64,000 bases of DNA. It comes from Clostridiales bacterium. Its GTDB lineage: Bacteria > Bacillota > Clostridia > Oscillospirales > Acutalibacteraceae. The notes beneath the pieces were generated by a model. That model did not search any database, had not been told where the DNA came from, and worked only from the letters and a program-made list of their open reading frames with translations. The translations under genes and the position numbers were made by a program. The DNA lies in contig JAGZMM010000001.1 of assembly GCA_018364155.1 (NCBI GenBank), positions 620,001 through 684,000 on the forward strand, read 5' to 3'. This document shows positions 25,212 to 34,018 of the stretch, piece after piece. Positions within the stretch are counted from its first letter, which is position 1. The number at the start of each line of letters is the position of its first letter.

Positions 25212-26651
25212 CTAGGAAAGCGGCTCTTTGAGCGCTTCTTCTATAATCTCCCGTTCATCAAAAGGAATGACCCCTTCGCGCAGCACCTGGTAGGTCTCGT
25301 GGCCCTTTCCCGCCAGCAGGATAAAATCGTCCGGCCTTGCGTTTTGAATCGCAAAACGGATGGCCTGGGCCCGGTTGACAATGACGGTATAACATGCGCG
25401 CCCGCCTTCCATTCCATCCAGGATTTCGTCGATGATCTTCTTGGGGTCCTCCGTGCGGGGATTGTCACTGGTTATTATAGCATAATCGGCCATGGACGCA
25501 ACCACCCGCCCCATAAGGGGACGCTTGGTGCGGTCCCGGTCTCCGCCGCAGCCGAAGAGGACCACCACCCGTCCTTTTGCAGAGGTTTTCACCGCCTCGA
25601 TAACCTTGCGCAGCCCGTCTGGGGTATGGGCGTAATCGATGGCTACGGTAAAGGGCCGCCCGGTTTCCACAAGCTCCAGCCTGCCCTTGACTCCGGGGAA
25701 GGCATTGAGCCCCGCTGTCACCGTCAAAAACGGGATGCCCACCACAAGGGCGCAGGCCGCCGCGGCAAGGGCATTCGACGCGGAAAACGCTCCGGGCACC
25801 TTCAGATTCACCCGGCTTTTCCCCTGGGGTGCGATCAGGTTAAAATCAATTCCCGCCGGGTGGGGGGTGAAGGAATCGGCAAAGTAATCGGCGTTGCCGG
25901 AACGGATGGAGAAGGTGATCTTCCGGCAGGAAAGGCCGGCGGCGATTTTCATTCCGTACGGATCGTCCAGGTTGAGCACGGCGTACTTAGACTGCTCGAA
26001 CAGCTTGCGCTTGGCAAGCAGGTAATTTTGCATGGTCTTGTGGTAATCGAGGTGATCCTGGGTGAGGTTCGTAAACACGCCGGCTTCAAAGGTCAAGCCG
26101 GCCACCCGGCCCTGGTCGAGCGCGTGGGAGGAAACCTCCATCACCGCGTACTCGCATCCTTCCTCCACCATCCTGGCAAACAGAGAATGGAGCTCGAAGG
26201 CGTCTGGGGTAGTATTGTGGGCCTCCAGGGCGCTTTTACCGGTTTCGTTGCCGATGGTTCCCACCAAGCCGCACCGGTGCCCCGCCTGCTCCAAGATTCC
26301 CTTGAGCATGTGGGTGACGGTGGTTTTCCCGTTGGTGCCGGTGACGCCCAGGAGCTTGAGCTTCTGGGCGGGATGGCCGAACCAGGCGGAACAGAGCTTG
26401 GCGTAGCTTTCGGCAGTGTCCTCCACCAGAACCTGCTGCTCCAGCTGCAAGTCCTCCTGGGTGACCACGGCGGCAGCCCCGGCCTTGAGCGCCTGGTGGG
26501 CCAGCTGTGTTCCTTCATGGAGATGCTTTTTGGTGATTACAAATAAACTTCCCTGCGTCACCCGCTCAATGTTGCGGGCGATGGCGCTGATTTTCACGTC
26601 GGTCAAGCTCTGCGGCACCCTTTCGGGCGCCAGCAGCTCGCCGAGCGTCAT
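25212..26651 (-). CDS. murE: UDP-MurNAc-L-Ala-D-Glu ligase, meso-diaminopimelate type
   Basis: Adds the third residue of the stem peptide. The 479-residue protein has the P-loop GVTGTNGKTTVTHM near residue 110, the NLTQDHLDYH motif, and the C-terminal specificity motif DNPRTEDP, in which DNPR marks meso-diaminopimelate enzymes as opposed to lysine enzymes. The cell wall is therefore predicted to be DAP-type. GAAGGAGG precedes the ATG. Confidence 0.96.
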   Translation of the reverse strand: MTLGELLAPERVPQSLTDVKISAIARNIERVTQGSLFVITKKHLHEGTQLAHQALKAGAAAVVTQEDLQLEQQVLVEDTAESYAKLCSAWFGHPAQKLKLLGVTGTNGKTTVTHMLKGILEQAGHRCGLVGTIGNETGKSALEAHNTTPDAFELHSLFARMVEEGCEYAVMEVSSHALDQGRVAGLTFEAGVFTNLTQDHLDYHKTMQNYLLAKRKLFEQSKYAVLNLDDPYGMKIAAGLSCRKITFSIRSGNADYFADSFTPHPAGIDFNLIAPQGKSRVNLKVPGAFSASNALAAAACALVVGIPFLTVTAGLNAFPGVKGRLELVETGRPFTVAIDYAHTPDGLRKVIEAVKTSAKGRVVVLFGCGGDRDRTKRPLMGRVVASMADYAIITSDNPRTEDPKKIIDEILDGMEGGRACYTVIVNRAQAIRFAIQNARPDDFILLAGKGHETYQVLREGVIPFDEREIIEEALKEPLS

Positions 26652-26689
26652 AGCAGGGCCTCCTTCTTCTATTGTGGTTTGCTTTCTCG

Positions 26690-28939
26690 CTATTCAATCA
26701 GGTTGTCGACGTTTTCATCCACCTTGTGCAAAAATTCCAGTTCGATGACGGTTCCGCGCAGCACGGTGGTATCTGCAGCAATGCTCTGCTTGGAGCAGTA
26801 CGCGTCGGTGCTTTCCAGGCCGATGCCGGTAATGCGCACGTTGAGCCCAGCACCCACTGCCGCGGCATTTGCCTGGGACAGGGTCATGCTGGAGAAGTCA
26901 GGCACCACCACGTCCCCTTCCTGGCCGGTATCGGAGGAGGTATAGAGCACCACGGTACCGCCGCGGGGCATGGTACTGTATTGAGACGGCACCTGCTTGA
27001 GCACCGTATCGCCCGAGCCAATGATCTTGGTCTTAAAGCCGGACTGGGTAAGCTTGGTCTGGGCCTGGGAAGCGGTAAGGCCCACCAGAGCCGGGGCGCT
27101 GGTGTCGGCGTTTTCCAGCTCGCTTTCGCTGTAGACCGGCTGGATGCCCAAATGAGGCAAGGCATCCTCGAAAACCTCACGCAGCACGGGGGCCGCGATA
27201 GCGCCGCCGTTTACGTTGTCGCCGTGAGGTTCGTCGAGAAGAACCAGCATGGCGATCTGCGGGTCGTCCGCCGGGGCAACGCCGCAGAAGGAGGCGATGC
27301 GGTAAGGACGGGTGCCGTCCTCGGCGTATTTATCCTGCTTCTGGGAGGTACCGGTCTTGCCGCCCACCCGGTATCCGGGGATATAAGCGTTTCGTCCGCC
27401 GCTGATGGATACCACCGATTCGAGCATCTTACAAAGCTCCGCAGAGGTTTCCTCCGAAATGACCTGGCGGCGCACGGTGGGCTGTTTGCTCTCAATGATG
27501 TTGCCTTCGCTGTCAAGCACTTTGCTGACGATATAAGGTTCCATCAGGTAGCCGCCGTTGACCGCCGCACAGAAGGCGGTGATCATTTGGATGGGGGTAA
27601 CCTTGAAGGTCTGACCGAAGGAAGAGGTGGCAAGCTCGACGGGCTTGAGGTCTTCCTCCTTGTGGTAAAGGCCGGTGTTGGCGGCCTCGCCCAACAGGTC
27701 CACGCCGGTTTTCTCGGTAAAGCCGAAGGACTTAAAGTACTGGAAGAACAGGTGGGGCCCCACCCGTTCGCCGATCTGCATAAAGGATGGGTTGCAGGAC
27801 TTTTGCAGCGCACCCCAGAAGTCTAAGGACCCGTGACCGGTGGTTTTTGCGCAGTTGATGCGAATACCACCCACGATTTGATAACCTGGGCAGAAGAAGG
27901 TATCCGATGCGGAAACCTTCTTTTCCTCCAGCGCCATGGCGGAAGTAAAGGTTTTGAAAACCGAGCCGGGCTCATAGGTATCGGTGATGGCTTTGTTGCT
28001 CCACTGATAGTTGAATACATCGGTAGTGGTCTTTTCCTTATCCTCCTCCGACGCCGCGTCGATGATGGCCTGCAGGCTCGGGTCGTAGAGTTCAAAGGGC
28101 TTTGTCAGATCGTAGTCCGGCTCGGTGGCCATGGCTAAAATCTCGCCGGTTTTCACGTTCATGACAATGGCGGCGGCACGGTTGCCCACGTCATTTTCTT
28201 GCACGGCTGTTTCCAAGCTGCGCTCCACAAAGGCCTGGATGCTTTCGTCAATGGTCAGAACCAAGCTGCTGCCGTCCTGAGGTTCGATCTGAGTTTCATA
28301 GTCAAAGGGCATGTCGGTCTGGTAGGCATTTTTGGCCACCACCACCTTGCCGGGCACGCCCTGGAGCACGTCGTCGTAAGCGGCCTCGATACCCTGGAGG
28401 CCCTGGTTATCGGTACCGGTAAAGCCGATGATGGAAGCGCCCAGGTCGCCATAGGAATAGTAGCGCTTGGAATCTTCGATCATGACCACGGCGTTTCCAA
28501 TATCATTGTCCACCACAAAGGTGGAAATGGCGTCGAATACCGGCTTCTCCACCTTGCGGGCAATGATCTGAAACTGGGACTTCTTGTTCTGTCCCTTTTC
28601 AATGATGGTCGCCCGGTCGATGCCCAAAATTGGCGCCAGGCCGTCGGCGATTTTATTTAGCTTCTCGTCCGAATCGATGTCGGCAGGAGAGAGCACCACC
28701 GTCCAAACGGTGCCGCTGGTGACCATCGCCTTCATATTGCAGTCGTATATGGTGCCGCGGGCCGCGTTGATGGTCGAGGTGCGCAGCTGCTGGTTGATGG
28801 CCTTTTCCTGGTAGTAGTCGCCGTTGATGAACTGGATGTTTACAAGCTGTCCAAGCACCGTACCGAAGGCGACAAAAACCAGAAGCACCATGAGCACCGT
28901 CATTTTCACGACCATCTTCCTCGTCGGGCCTTTCGACAT
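26690..28939 (-). CDS. Class B penicillin-binding protein with PASTA domains, SpoVD/PBP2x type
   Basis: Transpeptidase that works with a SEDS partner. The 749-residue protein has one N-terminal transmembrane helix (about 10-30), the dimerisation domain starting AARGTIYD, and a transpeptidase domain with the active triad motifs GSVFK (SxxK, near 327), SCN (SxN, QKSCNPSF) and KTG (VGGKTGTS). Two C-terminal PASTA repeats follow (about 610-740; APALVGLTASQAQ and VVPDFSSMTLSQAN). SpoVD (spore cortex) and the vegetative division PBP both have this layout; as the only class B PBP in the cluster it may serve division. Confidence 0.92.
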   Translation of the reverse strand: MSKGPTRKMVVKMTVLMVLLVFVAFGTVLGQLVNIQFINGDYYQEKAINQQLRTSTINAARGTIYDCNMKAMVTSGTVWTVVLSPADIDSDEKLNKIADGLAPILGIDRATIIEKGQNKKSQFQIIARKVEKPVFDAISTFVVDNDIGNAVVMIEDSKRYYSYGDLGASIIGFTGTDNQGLQGIEAAYDDVLQGVPGKVVVAKNAYQTDMPFDYETQIEPQDGSSLVLTIDESIQAFVERSLETAVQENDVGNRAAAIVMNVKTGEILAMATEPDYDLTKPFELYDPSLQAIIDAASEEDKEKTTTDVFNYQWSNKAITDTYEPGSVFKTFTSAMALEEKKVSASDTFFCPGYQIVGGIRINCAKTTGHGSLDFWGALQKSCNPSFMQIGERVGPHLFFQYFKSFGFTEKTGVDLLGEAANTGLYHKEEDLKPVELATSSFGQTFKVTPIQMITAFCAAVNGGYLMEPYIVSKVLDSEGNIIESKQPTVRRQVISEETSAELCKMLESVVSISGGRNAYIPGYRVGGKTGTSQKQDKYAEDGTRPYRIASFCGVAPADDPQIAMLVLLDEPHGDNVNGGAIAAPVLREVFEDALPHLGIQPVYSESELENADTSAPALVGLTASQAQTKLTQSGFKTKIIGSGDTVLKQVPSQYSTMPRGGTVVLYTSSDTGQEGDVVVPDFSSMTLSQANAAAVGAGLNVRITGIGLESTDAYCSKQSIAADTTVLRGTVIELEFLHKVDENVDNLIE

Positions 28940-29068
28940 TCCTCTTTCCTCCCTTTGAAAAAACGAGAGTTAAGATGTTCTCTCAACTCTCCGTTTTTTT
29001 ATTGTGTCCGCGCCGTCCCTTTCCCGGACGCGGCGCTCCACATCATACATATTTCGCCTTTGCTCTCA

Positions 29069-29548
29069 TTATGACAGCCAGCCGGCGATCGTGTCGAAAA
29101 TGGATTCGAAGAATCCCTTCTCCTGGGACGGCTGCGCTACCTCCACCTTATCGGTATCGTTGATGACCACGTATTCAATCTGGTTGGCCTGGGGCCGCTC
29201 CATTCCCAGAGCCTTCGCCTGCTCCTCAATGTTACGGGTGGCCATTTTTTCCTGCAAATCGGTTTGCAGACGGATAAACTCGCTGTCGGCCAAGGTAAGC
29301 TCTGCCTTGGCGCTCACCAGCTGGTCTCCCAGTTCCGACAGAGTCATCTTGCAGTAGACCATGTAGCCGACCACCGAAAGGGCGACCGCCGCGGCGACCA
29401 CCAACAAAAATGCCCGCAGATATCCTTCCACGGCGCTGGCCTTCTGCACCTTTTTTTCCTTTTTCTTTTCCGGCATCCGTATGACCCGGCTTTCCCGCTC
29501 TTCAAACAGGGAAAAGTCATAGGCTTCGTTTCTCTGGCTGGCGGCCAC
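29069..29548 (-). CDS. ftsL: FtsL-like cell division protein
   Basis: Small bitopic protein of 159 residues: charged cytosolic N terminus with a KKKEKKVQK patch, one transmembrane helix (about 45-66), then a coiled coil (KMTLSELGDQLVSAKAELTLADSEFIRLQTD is split over it) and the NIEEQAKALGMERP segment typical of FtsL. Sequence conservation of FtsL is low, so the call rests on topology and its place between rsmH and the PBP. GTG start with AAAGGAGG seven bases upstream. Confidence 0.82.
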   Translation of the reverse strand: MAASQRNEAYDFSLFEERESRVIRMPEKKKEKKVQKASAVEGYLRAFLLVVAAAVALSVVGYMVYCKMTLSELGDQLVSAKAELTLADSEFIRLQTDLQEKMATRNIEEQAKALGMERPQANQIEYVVINDTDKVEVAQPSQEKGFFESIFDTIAGWLS

Positions 29549-29590
29549 TCCGCTGCCTCCTTTCTATTCATACGAGAGGGGATTCCCTCC

Positions 29591-30526
29591 TCATTCTTCC
29601 TTGATTTTTTCAATGACCCGCAGCTTGGCGCTGCGGCTACGGGGGTTCTCTTCGAGCTCCTCTTTTCCCGCTTCAATGGGCTTTCGCGTATAGAGCTTCC
29701 CCTGCGGGGTCTTGCCGCAGACGCACACCGGGAAATCCGGCGGGCAGGTACAACCCTTGCACCAGGCAGCATATTGACGCTTGACAATCCGGTCCTCCAG
29801 CGAGTGAAAGGTGATGACTGCCAGCCGCCCGCCTACCTTTAACGACGAAAACGCGGCCCCAAGCCCTTCCCTGAGCCGGTCGAGCTCGCCGTTTACCTCA
29901 ATGCGCAGGGCCTGGAAGGTCCTACGGGCCGGATGGCCCTGTTCTCGTTTGGCGGCTGCGGGCATTCCGCTTTTGATCGCATCCACCAGTTCGCCGGTAG
30001 TCTCAATGGGTCCTTCTTCCCTCCGGCGCACGATGGCCCGGGCGATCCCCCTGGCGTAACGCTCCTCTCCGTATTCGAACAAAATTCTCGAAAGCTCCCG
30101 CTCAGGAAGCCCGTTTACCAAATCCTTGGCCGAGGGGCCTTCCTGGGACATGCGCATGTCAAGCGGCGCGTCGGCATGGTAGGAAAATCCCCGCTCAGGG
30201 GTATCCAGCTGATGAGAGGAAACACCGATGTCCAAAAGGACCCCGTCCACCTTGGAAATGCCTAGTTCCCTAAGCACCTGGTCCATTTTCGAAAAGTTCG
30301 AGCGGACAAGGGTGGCTTGGGGATAGGGAGAAAGCCGGGCACCCGCCGCTAAAATGGCGTCCGGGTCCTGGTCAATAGCGACGAGCCGCCCGGTGGTCAG
30401 GCGCTTGGCAATTTCTTGGGAGTGCCCCCCGCCTCCGGCGGTTCCGTCCACATAAACGCCGTCTGCCCGGATGGCAAGCGCGTTGATGCATTCGTCAAGC
30501 AGCACCGGACGATGGGAAAATTCCAC
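29591..30526 (-). CDS. rsmH: 16S rRNA (cytosine1402-N4)-methyltransferase
   Basis: SAM-dependent methyltransferase acting on C1402 of 16S rRNA in the P site. Motifs: SHRPVLLDE at the N terminus, the SAM-binding DGTAGGGGHS near residue 30, LLDIGVSSHQLD near 98, and FHSLEDRIVK near 240; Cys-rich WCKGCTCPPDFPVCVC follows. The GTG at 30526 gives the usual MEFSHRPVLL start with AAGGGTGG upstream and was preferred over the GTG at 30535. Second gene of the dcw operon. Confidence 0.95.
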   Translation of the reverse strand: MEFSHRPVLLDECINALAIRADGVYVDGTAGGGGHSQEIAKRLTTGRLVAIDQDPDAILAAGARLSPYPQATLVRSNFSKMDQVLRELGISKVDGVLLDIGVSSHQLDTPERGFSYHADAPLDMRMSQEGPSAKDLVNGLPERELSRILFEYGEERYARGIARAIVRRREEGPIETTGELVDAIKSGMPAAAKREQGHPARRTFQALRIEVNGELDRLREGLGAAFSSLKVGGRLAVITFHSLEDRIVKRQYAAWCKGCTCPPDFPVCVCGKTPQGKLYTRKPIEAGKEELEENPRSRSAKLRVIEKIKEE

Positions 30527-30559
30527 GCGTACCACCCTTTCTGACTCAAATCGTGTTCT

Positions 30560-30976
30560 TTAAATGCCCAGCTCGTCCATAAGCATGGCCGCGCTCTGGG
30601 GTGTTAACTCGCTGGTGTTTGCCTGGCGGTCGGCGGCGTTCCAGATTTCCACCCGGTTGCCCACCCCCATGATGACCACGTCATTCTCAAGCCCGGCATA
30701 CTCCCGCAGGTCGGCGGGCAGCAGAACGCGCCCTTGCTTGTCCGGCTCGAGTTCGGCGGCGTTGGAAAAGTAAAACCGCTGCAGGTCGCTGTATTTCGAC
30801 GGCAGGGCCAGAAGCTTTGCCTCCTGCCGGGACCATTCTTCCATAGGGTAAATGCAGATGCAGACATCCTTGCCCTTGGTGGCGACAAAGCGTTCTCCTA
30901 GCGTCTCCCGAAGCTTTGCGGGGACAAACACACGGCCCTTGGCATCCAAAGTGTGCTGGTATCGGCCCAAGAGCAC
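30560..30976 (-). CDS. mraZ: Transcriptional regulator MraZ
   Basis: AbrB-fold DNA-binding protein that controls the dcw cluster from its first position. The 138-residue protein contains the two duplicated SpoVT/AbrB-like modules, DAKGRVFVPAKLRE near residue 11 and DKQGRVLLPADLREYAG near 79, each with the DxxGR core. GTG start with GGGAGG upstream. Its own promoter carries direct repeats that look like MraZ binding boxes, so autoregulation is likely. Confidence 0.95.
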   Translation of the reverse strand: MLLGRYQHTLDAKGRVFVPAKLRETLGERFVATKGKDVCICIYPMEEWSRQEAKLLALPSKYSDLQRFYFSNAAELEPDKQGRVLLPADLREYAGLENDVVIMGVGNRVEIWNAADRQANTSELTPQSAAMLMDELGI

Positions 30977-31005
30977 GGCGTTCCCCTCCCTTCGGTTGTA
31001 TTATG

Positions 31006-31051
31006 CTCCATCTCACACCATTTCGATGTATTTTAGCTCCATCTTGCACCA
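31006..31051 (-). promoter_or_regulatory. Predicted MraZ operator: two pairs of TGG-type direct repeats
   Basis: On the minus strand TGGTG and TGGAG are separated by five bases (31047-31051 and 31037-31041). After 16 bases the same TGGTG-N5-TGGAG pair recurs (31016-31020 and 31006-31010). MraZ is known to bind TGGGN-type repeats with 5-bp spacers upstream of mraZ. These boxes lie just downstream of the promoter -10 element. Confidence 0.72.
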
Positions 31052-31060
31052 CTGGTATCA

Positions 31061-31089
31061 ATTATAGCGGCAACAAGCCTCCATTGCAA
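31061..31089 (-). promoter_or_regulatory. dcw cluster (mraZ) promoter
   Basis: Minus-strand TTGCAA (31084-31089), 17-base spacer, TATAAT (31061-31066), about 85 bases upstream of mraZ. Confidence 0.8.
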
Positions 31090-31446
31090 TAGAAAAGGAA
31101 CGTGATTTTGTAAACTTTTCACACCAAATCTTGGGGAATCCCGGCTGCTCCTGCTTAAATTTACCAATTTGTATAAAATAGACCTTTCTCTCCTCTTTTC
31201 TTACAGCAACCTGCCAAGAATATCCTCTTGCTTTCCAAATTCCTCCTGGAGTAATCTGGAAAGCAATCAAAATCTTATGTAAACAAGCGAAGTCCGCAGA
31301 ACGGTGGGTGAAAACGGGGTTTTTCCCCGGTTTTGCGGCGCAATGCAAAGATTGAAACCGACAAGATAGGCGCATTGCGTCGCGCCTATCAAATCGATAC
31401 GGCGGTGCAGAAAAAGGGAAACCGCTCTGCTCTTTCTTGTCGATAT
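31090..31446. other. Gene-poor intergenic region with inverted repeats
   Basis: No convincing gene between the mraZ promoter and the DUF89 gene terminator. Several dyads are visible: a 10-bp repeat (31228-31237 with 31257-31266), AAAACGGGG/CCCCGGTTTT around 31310-31335, and a 9-bp repeat (31365-31373 with 31382-31390). Open frames exist on both strands but lack ribosome sites and family signatures. Confidence 0.5.
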
Positions 31447-31492
31447 GCAAAAAGCCAGGCGGCGAGTTTTCACTCGCCGCCTGGCTTTTTGC
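31447..31492 (-). terminator. Terminator of the citrate synthase/DUF89 transcript
   Basis: A perfect 20-bp stem (31447-31466 with 31473-31492) with A-run and T-run on both sides, about 30 bases past the DUF89 stop codon. It can work in both directions. Confidence 0.93.
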
Positions 31493-31518
31493 ATACGATG
31501 CCCATATGCATTTCCATT

Positions 31519-32397
31519 TTAGCAGTTGCTGTCGTGAATCAAAATGCCGTGATACATCGGCACCCCAAACCGGTCTGCAAACAAGCTGCATTTGCACATA
31601 AAAAGATAATAGACATTTTTTCCGCATTTGCACAGCGTTTCAAAGTTTGCCTGCCCTTTGGCCAGGATCACGTCTGCCTGGTCCAACGCCTGCTTGGCCT
31701 GCTGGGAAAGTTCGTCTAGGCAGGTGCCGGCAATGTCGCTGCCGTTATCCATGACATACGCCGCGTCGGCCAGCGAAACCTGCTGGGCGTCTTTCATCGT
31801 CGCGTCGTTGAGCACCTTGTGACCACGAACGATCGCGGTAACATGCGCCTGGTCGTTGATTTGTTTGATCTCCTGCATCAGCAGCTTATCCAGCACGATT
31901 TCGCCGCAGTTATCCGTTAGATATGCCACACTTTTCCCGCTTAACAAAGCCTGCCTCATGGACTGGTATTCCTGCTCCTGCAGCGGCATCTCCTGGGCAT
32001 GGAGGAGCAACCGGTCCAGCTTTGCCTCGTCCACCTTCTGCATGGCTCCAAAATCAATGTAGTTCCCGATCATGGCGTACTGTACCGCCAGCTTCAACGG
32101 GTCCTTTGCCCGGCGCAGCGTTCCCCGGATCTCCGCTTCCCGTTGAAGCATGATCTGGTTAAAATGGGTTTTTACTTCCGAATAGTCCTCTTCATAGCCG
32201 AACATCTGCTTTTGAATCCTGCCAATTTCACGCACCAGAACCGGCGCGCTGGCCGTTTTGGGCGCATCTGCAAGCGCACGCAGGACCCGCTGCATATATG
32301 CAGTCTGCTCTTCCTCGGATGTGCCCTGAGGAAAACGATTCAGCTGCTTTTCAAGCAAACAACGGATGCACTGCGGATGTAATCGGATCGGCTGCAT
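31519..32397 (-). CDS. DUF89 family protein (ARMT1-like, metal-dependent phosphatase family)
   Basis: The 292-residue protein starts MQPIRLHPQCIRCLLEKQ, with the N-terminal Cys pair typical of the bacterial/archaeal DUF89 group, and has the metal-site motifs DNCGEIVLDKLL and DNGSDIAGTCLDEL in the C-terminal half, followed by AKGQANFETL. DUF89 members are metal-dependent damage-control phosphatases acting on sugar phosphates; the substrate here is unknown. Start at 32397 has AAGGAGTGGG upstream; the frame extends 89 codons further but that part overlaps citrate synthase. Downstream of citrate synthase by 25 bases, so probably cotranscribed. Confidence 0.86.
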   Translation of the reverse strand: MQPIRLHPQCIRCLLEKQLNRFPQGTSEEEQTAYMQRVLRALADAPKTASAPVLVREIGRIQKQMFGYEEDYSEVKTHFNQIMLQREAEIRGTLRRAKDPLKLAVQYAMIGNYIDFGAMQKVDEAKLDRLLLHAQEMPLQEQEYQSMRQALLSGKSVAYLTDNCGEIVLDKLLMQEIKQINDQAHVTAIVRGHKVLNDATMKDAQQVSLADAAYVMDNGSDIAGTCLDELSQQAKQALDQADVILAKGQANFETLCKCGKNVYYLFMCKCSLFADRFGVPMYHGILIHDSNC

Positions 32398-32422
32398 TTT
32401 CCCACTCCTTCGCTCGGCCGTC

Positions 32423-33793
32423 TTATTCCCGCTGGGAAAGAGGAATATAGGTGGACATTTTCGCCACCGACTTGTAGGCCGGACGGATAATCCGCTTGCC
32501 CATCTCCGATTCCTCCATCCGGTGGGCGCACCAGCCGGCGATCCGGGAAACGGCAAATAAGGGAGTAAACAGTTCCTGGGGAATCCCCAGGCAGCGGTAA
32601 ACAAGCCCGGAATACAAATCCACATTGGCGCACATGGCCTTGGTATTTCCCTTCTTTTGGGCAAATACCTGGGGAGTCAACCGCTCCACCGCCTCCAAAA
32701 GCTTCAGCTCGTCGCCAAGGCCGCATTTTTCGGCTAAGGGCTGTACATTGTCCCGCAAAATCAACGCCCGCGGATCGGAAAGGGTGTAAACCGCATGGCC
32801 CATGCCGTAGATGAGGCCGGACCGGTCCCCTTCCTCCCGGTCGATCATCTTTTCCAAGAAGCGGGCGATTTCCTCGTCGTCGTCATAATCCTTGACTCCT
32901 CTTAGCAGATAGCCCAGCATTTCCATGACCTTGATGTTGGCGCCGCCGTGGCGTGGACCCTTCAAAGACCCGATGGCTGCGGCAATGGCCGAATAGGTAT
33001 CCGAGCCCGAGGAGGTGACCACACGGGTGGTAAAGGTGGAATTGTTGCCGCCGCCGTGCTCGGCGTGGAGAATCAGGCACAAATCCAAAAGCCTTGCTTC
33101 CTCGGGGGTAAACTTGCGGTCCATACGCAAGGTGCCCAAAATGGCTTCCGCCGTGTCCTGCTGGGGATCCAGCGGATGGAAGTACATGGTCTCCCGGTCA
33201 TAGTGCCGGCGCTTGACTTGGTAGGCGTTGACCATAATGGTAGGCAGCTGGGCGATCAGATGGATGGACTGGAGCATCAGGTTCTCCAAAGAATTGTTCT
33301 CCGGATCGTCGTCATAAGAATAAAGGGCGAGCACCGAACGGGCCAGCTTATTCATGATGTTGGGAGACGGAGCCTTGATGATCATGTCCTCCACAAAGTA
33401 TTCCGGCAGTTCCCTAGAATCGGCCAGCAGTCTTGCAAACATACGCAGCTGACGCTGGTTTGGCAGCTTGCCGAAGAGCAGAAGCCACACCACTTCCTCG
33501 TATCCAAACCGCTGTTCTTTAACGCAGCCGTCCACGATGTCATTGATATCCACACCCCGGTAAATCAGCTTGCCGGGCACCGCCTTCTTTTCCCCGTCGT
33601 CGAGCACATAGCCGTGAACATTACAAATAAGGCTTAGGCCCGCCATGACGCCCGATCCATCCTGATTGCGAAGGCCCCGCTTGACTCCAAAGCGTTCATA
33701 ATCCTCCGCCTGGATATGGTTATTTTTCCGAAACTCGTCGCATAAATCTTTAAGGGTGTCCCCCCGCAGGTCTTCGTTGGCGTACGGCGTCAC
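32423..33793 (-). CDS. Citrate synthase
   Basis: Condenses acetyl-CoA and oxaloacetate to citrate. The 456-residue protein has the catalytic His motifs HAEHGGGNNSTF and GPRHGGAN and the Asp motif NVDLYSGLVYR toward the C terminus, so it belongs to the classical citrate/2-methylcitrate synthase family and not to the Re-type enzyme of some clostridia. An ATG at 33841 lies within the promoter, so I chose GTG at 33793, seven bases after GGAGGAG. No other TCA-cycle gene is nearby; a role in glutamate supply is likely (inference). Confidence 0.93.
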   Translation of the reverse strand: MTPYANEDLRGDTLKDLCDEFRKNNHIQAEDYERFGVKRGLRNQDGSGVMAGLSLICNVHGYVLDDGEKKAVPGKLIYRGVDINDIVDGCVKEQRFGYEEVVWLLLFGKLPNQRQLRMFARLLADSRELPEYFVEDMIIKAPSPNIMNKLARSVLALYSYDDDPENNSLENLMLQSIHLIAQLPTIMVNAYQVKRRHYDRETMYFHPLDPQQDTAEAILGTLRMDRKFTPEEARLLDLCLILHAEHGGGNNSTFTTRVVTSSGSDTYSAIAAAIGSLKGPRHGGANIKVMEMLGYLLRGVKDYDDDEEIARFLEKMIDREEGDRSGLIYGMGHAVYTLSDPRALILRDNVQPLAEKCGLGDELKLLEAVERLTPQVFAQKKGNTKAMCANVDLYSGLVYRCLGIPQELFTPLFAVSRIAGWCAHRMEESEMGKRIIRPAYKSVAKMSTYIPLSQRE

Positions 33794-33839
33794 GGTATCT
33801 CCTCCATTTCCATGCTTCCAAATAATAGTGTTAGTTGTC

Positions 33840-33868
33840 ATTTTATAATACCACCCGGTCAAAGTCAA
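33840..33868 (-). promoter_or_regulatory. Citrate synthase promoter
   Basis: Minus-strand TTGACT (33863-33868), 17-base spacer, TAAAAT (33840-33845). This supports the downstream GTG start of the gene. Confidence 0.65.
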
Positions 33869-34018
33869 GAAAATCCGACGGGTTTTTCGAATTTTTTGAA
33901 AGTTCACGAAAAAATTCCTGCATTTTTAGGGAGGTTGCTCCAGCATTCTCCTAATTTTATCCCATTCATGCAGGAATGACAGTCAAAACAATTCTCAAGA
34001 GGAACAAAGGAGCGGGTT

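Noticed and set aside
25299..26546. 415-codon open frame on the plus strand
   Set aside because: Exact antisense shadow of murE; no ribosome site and no family signature, while murE has all Mur ligase motifs.
31058..31633. 191-codon open frame on the minus strand
   Set aside because: Runs through the dcw promoter, several hairpins, a 20-bp terminator and the DUF89 gene end; no ribosome site.
31519..32664. Longer N terminus for the DUF89 protein
   Set aside because: The first 89 codons overlap citrate synthase and lack a start site; MQPIRLHPQCIRC at 32397 is preceded by AAGGAGTGGG and matches the family start.
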